Shown here piece after piece: positions 12,259 through 17,014 of a stretch of 17,014 bases of DNA. This stretch comes from Spirochaetia bacterium UBA5368. Its GTDB lineage: Bacteria; Spirochaetota; UBA4802; UBA5368. Below the pieces are notes generated by a model. That model ran no database searches, was not told the DNA's origin, and saw only the letters and a program-made list of their open reading frames with translations. Numbering within the stretch: the first letter of the stretch is position 1; every line of letters starts with the position of its first letter. The stretch covers positions 62,283 to 79,296 of the forward strand of contig DHPI01000086.1 of assembly GCA_002407865.1 (NCBI GenBank), read 5' to 3'. A program made the translations under genes and the position numbers.

Positions 12259-14421
12259 ATGAGCGATATCAGGATACTTCTCGTCGAGGACGAACTTATC
12301 ATTTCGCAGGATATTAAAAATATCCTGAAAAACAGCGGCTATACCGTTATTGCCACCGCTGTCAGCGGCGAAGAGGCCGTGATGAAAGCCCTGAGCCTGT
12401 ACCCTGACCTCATCCTGATGGATATTGTGCTCAGGGGCGATATGGACGGTGTCGACGCGGCGGTAAAAATACGCGAGCGGCTGGCGATTCCGATTGTGTA
12501 TCTTACGGCGCGTCTTGAAAAAGAAACATGGGAGCGCGCCAAGAATGCCAATCCCTATGGGTACGTGCTGAAACCGCTCGATGACAACATGCTGTATGCC
12601 GCAATCGAACTGGCCATGTGCCGGTATTCGATCGACAGAAAGCTTAAAGAAAGCGAAGAGCGGTATAAATACCTGGTTGAGCACGCGAACGACATGATTT
12701 ACAGCACCGACCACCGGGGATACTTTACGTTTGTCAATCATACCGCGATACGGTGTATGGGCTATGAGGAGAATGAGGTTCTCGGCAGGCATTATCTGGC
12801 GTTTATACATCAGCCGTTTCGCAAGGATTGCGCAAAATTTTACGATCTGCAGTACGAAGCGTGTCTTCCGAACACGTATATCGAGCTTCCCCTCATAGCG
12901 AAAAACGGCGCTCTTGTGTGGATAGGGCAGAATGTCCAGCTTGTAATAGAGAACGGTGAAATCATCGGATTTCAGGCGATAGCGCGCGACATCACGAAGC
13001 GCCGGCAGGTTGAGATGGCGCTGAAGGAAAGCGAGGAACGCTATCGGATGGTCGTGGAAAACCAGACCGAGCTGATATGCCATTCGAAGCCCGATGGAAC
13101 CATCACGTTCGTCAACGAGGCCTACTGTAAATACTTCAATAAAACACGGCATGACCTGATCGGGAAAAGCTTCATGCCTCTTTTGCCCGAGGAAGACAGG
13201 AGGCGCGCCGACGCACACCTGAAGTCTATCGACCGCGACAATCCCATCGGCGTGATCGAGCACAGGGTGATTATGCCCAATGGCGATATACGATGGCAGC
13301 AGTGGACCGACAGGGTGATATTCGATGATGCCGGCGAAATCGATGAATTCCAGTCGGTCGGCAGGGATATTACCGAGAGTAAAAACCTTGAACAGAAGCT
13401 GAAGTATTTGAGCATGCACGATTCACTGACGGGATTGTACAACCGCGCGTATTTCGACGAGGAGATGCGCCGTCTCGACAGCAAACGTTTTTTCCCCGTG
13501 AGCATCGTGATCGGCGACGTGAACGGCCTCAAGATTGTGAACGATACGCTCGGCCACAAGAAGGGCGATATGCTGATTACGGCCGTGGCGTCGATTCTGA
13601 AGCGCTCGTTTCGCAGCAGCGACATGGTCGCGCGCATTGGGGGGGACGAGTTTGCCGTCCTGCTTCCAAACACCGGGAGGGACGTTGTGCGAAACTCGTG
13701 CGAAAGGATACAGAGGCAGATCGAGCAGTATCGTGAACAGAACCCGTCGATGCCTCTGACGTTTTCAATAGGCTACGCCGTGTGCGAAAATCCGGGCCAA
13801 CGCCTCGAAATCGTTTTCGCCGAAGCCGACGATGACATGTACCGCGAAAAGGAATCCCAGCGGAAGGCCACCACTACGATAATTCTGAACGCGTTGTTAG
13901 CGCAGCTGCGCGAGCATGACGGCGGGCGCGTCGACCATCAAACGCGGGTGCACCGTTACGCGCTCAGGCTGGGCGGCGAGTGCGGCCTTACCGCGGCCGA
14001 CATGAAACTGCTTGACATCGCCGCCGCGTATCATGATATCGGCATGATCGGCATCGATGGGAAAATCATCCGTAAAAACGGGCATCTTTCAGTGGACGAA
14101 TTCGAGGAAATCAAACGGCATGTGGATATCGGGTCAAGGATCGCATCCGTACATCCCGCATTGAAGGCTGTTGCGGATATTATTCTCAAACACCACGAGT
14201 GGTGGATGGGGAGGGGATACCCGTCGGGCGTGTGCGGCGAGGACATACCTCTTTTGTCCAGGATAATCGCGATTGCCGACGCGTACGACGCGATGACGTC
14301 GGATAGCTGTTACCGGGCGGCGATGTCGGAGAGTGAGGCGATGCGCCGGCTGACGGATGCCGCCGCCACGCAGTTCGATCCGGAGCTTGTCCGTAAGTTT
14401 GTTGAATTAAACGGCATATAA
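12259..14421 (+). CDS. REC-PAS-PAS-GGDEF-HD-GYP cyclic-di-GMP turnover protein
   Basis: A 720-residue cytoplasmic signalling protein. Residues 1-122 are a receiver domain with phospho-acceptor D55, T83 and K105. PAS domains span about 131-250 and 257-378. The GGDEF cyclase is about 383-540, with D420, GGDEF at 461-465 and an RxxD inhibitory site at 452-455, so it looks competent and product-inhibited. The HD-GYP-type domain is about 550-720: H560, H592-D593, H621, H645-H646-E647, and D674/D677. It is non-standard: the lysine of HDIGK is Met596 and the HHExxDGxGYP motif reads HHEWWMGRGYP, so phosphodiesterase activity is uncertain. Start ATG 12259 fits the family's N terminus; a GTG at 12199 in frame would add 20 unlikely residues. 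Thioredoxin reductase follows after 23 bp. A partner histidine kinase is not in the window. Confidence 0.92.
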   Translation: MSDIRILLVEDELIISQDIKNILKNSGYTVIATAVSGEEAVMKALSLYPDLILMDIVLRGDMDGVDAAVKIRERLAIPIVYLTARLEKETWERAKNANPYGYVLKPLDDNMLYAAIELAMCRYSIDRKLKESEERYKYLVEHANDMIYSTDHRGYFTFVNHTAIRCMGYEENEVLGRHYLAFIHQPFRKDCAKFYDLQYEACLPNTYIELPLIAKNGALVWIGQNVQLVIENGEIIGFQAIARDITKRRQVEMALKESEERYRMVVENQTELICHSKPDGTITFVNEAYCKYFNKTRHDLIGKSFMPLLPEEDRRRADAHLKSIDRDNPIGVIEHRVIMPNGDIRWQQWTDRVIFDDAGEIDEFQSVGRDITESKNLEQKLKYLSMHDSLTGLYNRAYFDEEMRRLDSKRFFPVSIVIGDVNGLKIVNDTLGHKKGDMLITAVASILKRSFRSSDMVARIGGDEFAVLLPNTGRDVVRNSCERIQRQIEQYREQNPSMPLTFSIGYAVCENPGQRLEIVFAEADDDMYREKESQRKATTTIILNALLAQLREHDGGRVDHQTRVHRYALRLGGECGLTAADMKLLDIAAAYHDIGMIGIDGKIIRKNGHLSVDEFEEIKRHVDIGSRIASVHPALKAVADIILKHHEWWMGRGYPSGVCGEDIPLLSRIIAIADAYDAMTSDSCYRAAMSESEAMRRLTDAAATQFDPELVRKFVELNGI

Positions 14422-14444
14422 CCTGCCGCATCTGGAGCACCATT

Positions 14445-15365
14445 ATGAAAGACCTTGTAATAATCGGCGCCGGCCCCGCGGGACTGGCGGCTGCGATATA
14501 TGGCGTGCGCGCCGGTCTCGATCTTCTTGTCATCGAGAAGTTTTCGCCCGGAGGCCAGGTGATGAACACCTATGAAGTGGAGAATTATCCCGGTTTTGTG
14601 GAGCCGGTTCCCGGCTGGGAGCTGGTAAGCGCCATGGAAAACCAGGCCCGTCGGCTCGGTGCCGATATACAGAGCGTTGAAATGTCGTCGCTTGCAAAGA
14701 ACGCCCATGATAACTGTTTCGACATTACGTGCGCCGGCGGCGATGTTATACGCGCACGCTCTGTTATCGCCGCGACCGGGGCGTCGCTTATAAAGCTGGG
14801 CGTGCCGGGCGAAAGCGAATTTACGGGCCGTGGCGTATCGTACTGCGCCACGTGCGACGCCGCGTTTTTCCGCGACAAAATTACGACGGTCGTCGGCGGC
14901 GGCGATACCGCGCTCGAGGAGGCCGTGTACCTTGCGAAATTTGCGTCAAAAGTCTATCTGGTGCACAGGCGCGATCAGTTCAGGGGGATGAAGGTCTTGC
15001 AGGACAGGGCGCGTGCGTGCGAAAAAATTATTCCGGTATACGATTCCGTTATCACCTCGATCAACGGAGCCGGAAAGGTCGAATCGGTATCGGTGCTGAA
15101 TAAAAAATCGGGCGAAACGCGTGACCTTGGCGTCGACGGTGTGTTTATCTTTATCGGATACCGGCCCAACACGGCGTATCTTTCCGCGGACATGCTCAAT
15201 GAGTACGGCGAGGTGAAGGTCGATATGCGCATGAAAACGTCTATGGAAGGGCTCTTCGCGGCCGGGGATATGCGGCAAAACTCGATTCGGCAGATTGTCG
15301 CCGCCGCCGCCGACGGTGCAACCGCCGCTCTCGGTGCGTACGATTATATAACGGGCCTGTCTTAA
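14445..15365 (+). CDS. trxB: Thioredoxin reductase
   Basis: A 306-residue FAD- and NADPH-dependent flavoenzyme that reduces thioredoxin. It has the FAD-binding IIGAGPAGLAAA at 6-17, the redox-active dithiol CATC at 134-137, NADPH-binding VVGGGDTALEEA followed by HRRDQFR (the arginines that select NADPH), and the FAD-clasping GLFAAGD with the QIVAAAADG segment near the C terminus. Length is normal (about 310). GGAG lies 7 nt before the start and the gene follows the GGDEF-HD gene by 23 bp, so the two are probably co-transcribed, although no functional link is apparent. Its TAA stop shares a TTAA tetranucleotide with the opposite gene's stop. Confidence 0.95.
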   Translation: MKDLVIIGAGPAGLAAAIYGVRAGLDLLVIEKFSPGGQVMNTYEVENYPGFVEPVPGWELVSAMENQARRLGADIQSVEMSSLAKNAHDNCFDITCAGGDVIRARSVIAATGASLIKLGVPGESEFTGRGVSYCATCDAAFFRDKITTVVGGGDTALEEAVYLAKFASKVYLVHRRDQFRGMKVLQDRARACEKIIPVYDSVITSINGAGKVESVSVLNKKSGETRDLGVDGVFIFIGYRPNTAYLSADMLNEYGEVKVDMRMKTSMEGLFAAGDMRQNSIRQIVAAAADGATAALGAYDYITGLS

Positions 15366-16165
15366 AAAAACCGCGCGTAAAACCTTTCGATCGATGATTG
15401 CAGCCTGTCACGGATATCGCTGATGCGCAGATTGTCCACCCGCAGATAGTCGAAGTTGAAATGCGCCTCATTCAGAAAAAGCGACCTCGAAACGGAAAGC
15501 CGCAGCATCGGAATACCGCCCACGCCGAACGTCTTCAAAAGATTGCCTCTGAAAAGGGGGATGTTTCCCGTGAAGCGCGGGGCGACGGTCGAGGTTTCGC
15601 CGCTGAAATTTTTCTTCATCGCTTCGAGTATGCCGCGCAGCAACTCTTCGTTGCACGTTTTCAGGTTTTTGCCGTCCGCATCTGTAACGTTGCACGCGGA
15701 AATGATAGGCCGCGGTTTTCCCGGATCGGGCGAACCGGGCGGGCCGACCGGCATCATGGTATGGCATTCAAGAATGAGCTTTATTTCTCCCGTGGAAAGT
15801 ATTTTCTCGATTGTGCGATAGAAGGGAAAGTAGTAGCGTTTGAGGATGTTCGATATGGATATTTCGTCGGGGAAAACATCGGGCGGGAAGAGCGGCTTTC
15901 CCGACGACGTTTCCTTTTTTATTACGCCGTCGTCGCTTGCCGGCGGCAGCAGAAGTGACGGGCGGTCGAGATCGACAAAGAGGCGCGATACATACGAATC
16001 GATGCTGGCGGTTACCGCGTCATCGAAGGAAAAAATCTCATTTGCGCAGGTGTCCGCTTCGAAAAAAAGCTCATTCTTGCCGGCAAGGGTAAGGCCGGCA
16101 AGCTCTTCTGGAACCGAATATCCCCCATGGGGGATTATGATAAGTATCGGCAATCTGGATTTCAT
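15362..16165 (-). CDS. N-formylglutamate amidohydrolase family protein
   Basis: A 267-residue member of the N-formylglutamate deformylase/HutG-like superfamily, which hydrolyses the N-formyl group of glutamate at the end of one histidine-degradation pathway. Visible family features are LIIIPHGGYSVPEEL at the N terminus, DTCANEIF near 38-45, FVDLDRP near 63-69, IKKETSSGKPLFPP near 82-95 and ILECHTMMP followed by PDPGKPRP. No other histidine-catabolism gene is visible, so the physiological substrate could be another N-acyl amino acid or amide. ATG 16165 immediately precedes the first core strand and is the only sensible start despite a weak ribosome site. It is divergent from the Lrp-family gene, which might regulate it. 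Confidence 0.75.
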   Translation of the reverse strand: MKSRLPILIIIPHGGYSVPEELAGLTLAGKNELFFEADTCANEIFSFDDAVTASIDSYVSRLFVDLDRPSLLLPPASDDGVIKKETSSGKPLFPPDVFPDEISISNILKRYYFPFYRTIEKILSTGEIKLILECHTMMPVGPPGSPDPGKPRPIISACNVTDADGKNLKTCNEELLRGILEAMKKNFSGETSTVAPRFTGNIPLFRGNLLKTFGVGGIPMLRLSVSRSLFLNEAHFNFDYLRVDNLRISDIRDRLQSSIERFYARFF

Positions 16166-16189
16166 GGCCTTATTGTGAGCAAATTAATA

Positions 16190-16218
16190 TTGACGAATCC
16201 AATAGTAAAGACTTTATT
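16190..16218 (+). promoter_or_regulatory. Promoter and operator-like palindrome of the Lrp-family gene
   Basis: TTGACG (16190-16195) and TTTATT (16213-16218) are 17 bp apart on the plus strand. Overlapping the spacer and -10 is a 15-bp, AT-rich near-palindrome AGTAAAGACTTTATT (16204-16218) with one mismatch, the size and character of Lrp/AsnC binding sites. Lrp-family regulators often control their own promoter and the divergent neighbour, here the formylglutamate hydrolase gene. Confidence 0.45.
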
Positions 16219-16256
16219 CACTGTAACAAATCAATTCTATCATAACGGAGAAAATA

Positions 16257-16772
16257 ATGCATCCATTTAAACCATATAAAACCGATGAAACGGGCAACGC
16301 CATTCTTGAAATACTCGCCACCGATGCGAAGGCGGCGCCATCTGATATTGCGCTCCAACTGAATATTCCCGAAGCGAAGGTGAAAAAATATATCGCGCAG
16401 TTCGAGAAAGAACGGATCATTTTGAGGTATAAAACCCACATCAACTGGGAGCGGGTCCGCAACAATGAAGTGCATGCCCTGATCGAGGTGAAGGTCACGC
16501 CCGAGCGCGGCATCGGGTTCGACGCGGTAGCGGAGGCCATTTATCGTTTTCCGGAGGTTTCCTCGGTGTACCTCCTTTCGGGAAGCTATGACCTCCTGGT
16601 GCAGGTCGAGGGGCCCACGCTGCAACAGGTCTCGCTGTTTGTGTCGCAAAAGCTTGCGACGATCAGGAACGTCCAGTCCACGGTGACGCACTTCCTTCTG
16701 AAGAAATACAAAGAAGACGGCGATATTCTCGTTGACCAGCCCGAATCAAAACGGCTGCCGTTGAGTATTTAA
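16257..16772 (+). CDS. Lrp/AsnC-family transcriptional regulator
   Basis: A 171-residue DNA-binding regulator, near the usual family length of about 150-160. Residues about 10-60 form the winged helix-turn-helix (ILEILATDAKAAPSDIALQL followed by the recognition helix near EAKVKKYIAQFE). Residues about 65-150 are the RAM effector-binding domain (VHALIEVKVTPERG, FPEVSSVYLLSGSYDLLVQV, LATIRNVQSTVTHFLL), which typically senses an amino acid and assembles oligomers. ACGGAG 6 nt before ATG 16257 fixes the start. The ligand cannot be named. The DNA-glycosylase gene follows on the same strand. Confidence 0.92.
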   Translation: MHPFKPYKTDETGNAILEILATDAKAAPSDIALQLNIPEAKVKKYIAQFEKERIILRYKTHINWERVRNNEVHALIEVKVTPERGIGFDAVAEAIYRFPEVSSVYLLSGSYDLLVQVEGPTLQQVSLFVSQKLATIRNVQSTVTHFLLKKYKEDGDILVDQPESKRLPLSI

Positions 16773-16820
16773 TTTTGTTTTCTTGGACCTTGCGTCATTT
16801 TCCGCGATGCGATATGTATA

Positions 16821-17014
16821 ATGCCGACAGTCAACACAATCTACACCCGGCTTGAAGCGGCCTACGGCCCGCAGCACTGGTGGCCCGGCGAGACGCCGTT
16901 CGAGGTGGCCGTGGGAGCCATCCTCACACAGAGCGTTTCGTGGAAAAATGTAGAAACCGCGATCGCGGCGCTTGCGGACGGCGGGTTGCTCAATCCGCGA
17001 AAGCTTTACGCTCT
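16821..17014 (+). CDS. Endonuclease III-family DNA glycosylase, N-terminal fragment (3' end outside window)
   Basis: The first 64 codons of a reading frame that runs off the end of the window. The protein begins MPTVNTIYTRLEAAYGPQHW and has FEVAVGAILTQSVSWKNVE, characteristic of the HhH-GPD DNA base-excision-repair family, particularly the MagIII/MjaIII-like group with WWPGETPFEVAVGAILTQ. The helix-hairpin-helix, catalytic Asp and possible iron-sulfur cysteines would lie beyond the window, so activity and substrate cannot be assessed. The ribosome site is weak. It is 48 bp downstream of the Lrp-family gene, without an evident terminator between. Confidence 0.7.
   Translation, partial: MPTVNTIYTRLEAAYGPQHWWPGETPFEVAVGAILTQSVSWKNVETAIAALADGGLLNPRKLYA

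Overview
The window is a moderately GC-rich, gene-dense stretch of chromosome from a Gram-negative (double-membrane) bacterium. The Lol lipoprotein-export genes, a membrane-anchored LysM/M23 cell-wall peptidase, and a 367-residue protein resembling the DUF1577/PilZ-like proteins I associate with Leptospira make a spirochaete-like (Leptospirales-type or related uncultured) host my best guess. That assignment is inference; there is no rRNA or other phylogenetic marker here. I see no tRNA, rRNA, CRISPR array, insertion sequence, phage gene or toxin cassette, so this looks like ordinary core chromosome with a few oddities.

Layout. 1-300: tail of a TPR protein. 280-1761 (-): one polypeptide joining the 16S rRNA methyltransferase RsmG to a complete SpoU/TrmH-type RNA ribose methyltransferase. 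1889-2446 (+): membrane-anchored GyrI-like protein. 2421-3377 (-): LysM-M23 endopeptidase. 3548-3748 (-): cold-shock protein with its own promoter, a leader of about 125 nt and a clear intrinsic terminator. 4064-7746 (+): LolC/E-type permease, LolD ATPase and a beta-CASP metallo-beta-lactamase-fold nuclease. 7817-8920 (+): PilZ-like protein. 8884-9687 (-): Sfp-type phosphopantetheinyl transferase. 9930-10916 (+): secreted GH18-like hydrolase. 10934-11890 (-): an unrecognised membrane-anchored protein followed by a Dabb protein that appears to lack its middle. 12259-15365 (+): REC-PAS-PAS-GGDEF-HD-GYP cyclic-di-GMP protein followed closely by thioredoxin reductase. 15362-16165 (-): N-formylglutamate amidohydrolase family. 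16257-16772 (+): Lrp/AsnC regulator. 16821-17014 (+): start of an endonuclease III-family DNA glycosylase.

How the genes work together. LolC/E and LolD form an inner-membrane lipoprotein-release transporter. The M23 and GH18 proteins probably act on the envelope. The GGDEF-HD-GYP protein would set cyclic-di-GMP levels, for which the PilZ-like protein could be a diverged relative of effectors. Most neighbours seem functionally unrelated. A recurring architectural trait is that four of the five tail-to-tail gene pairs overlap at their 3' ends, and the fifth is separated by only 17 bp.

I did not find a convincing new multi-gene system. The best leads are the RsmG-SpoU fusion, the internally deleted Dabb protein and the pervasive convergent overlaps.
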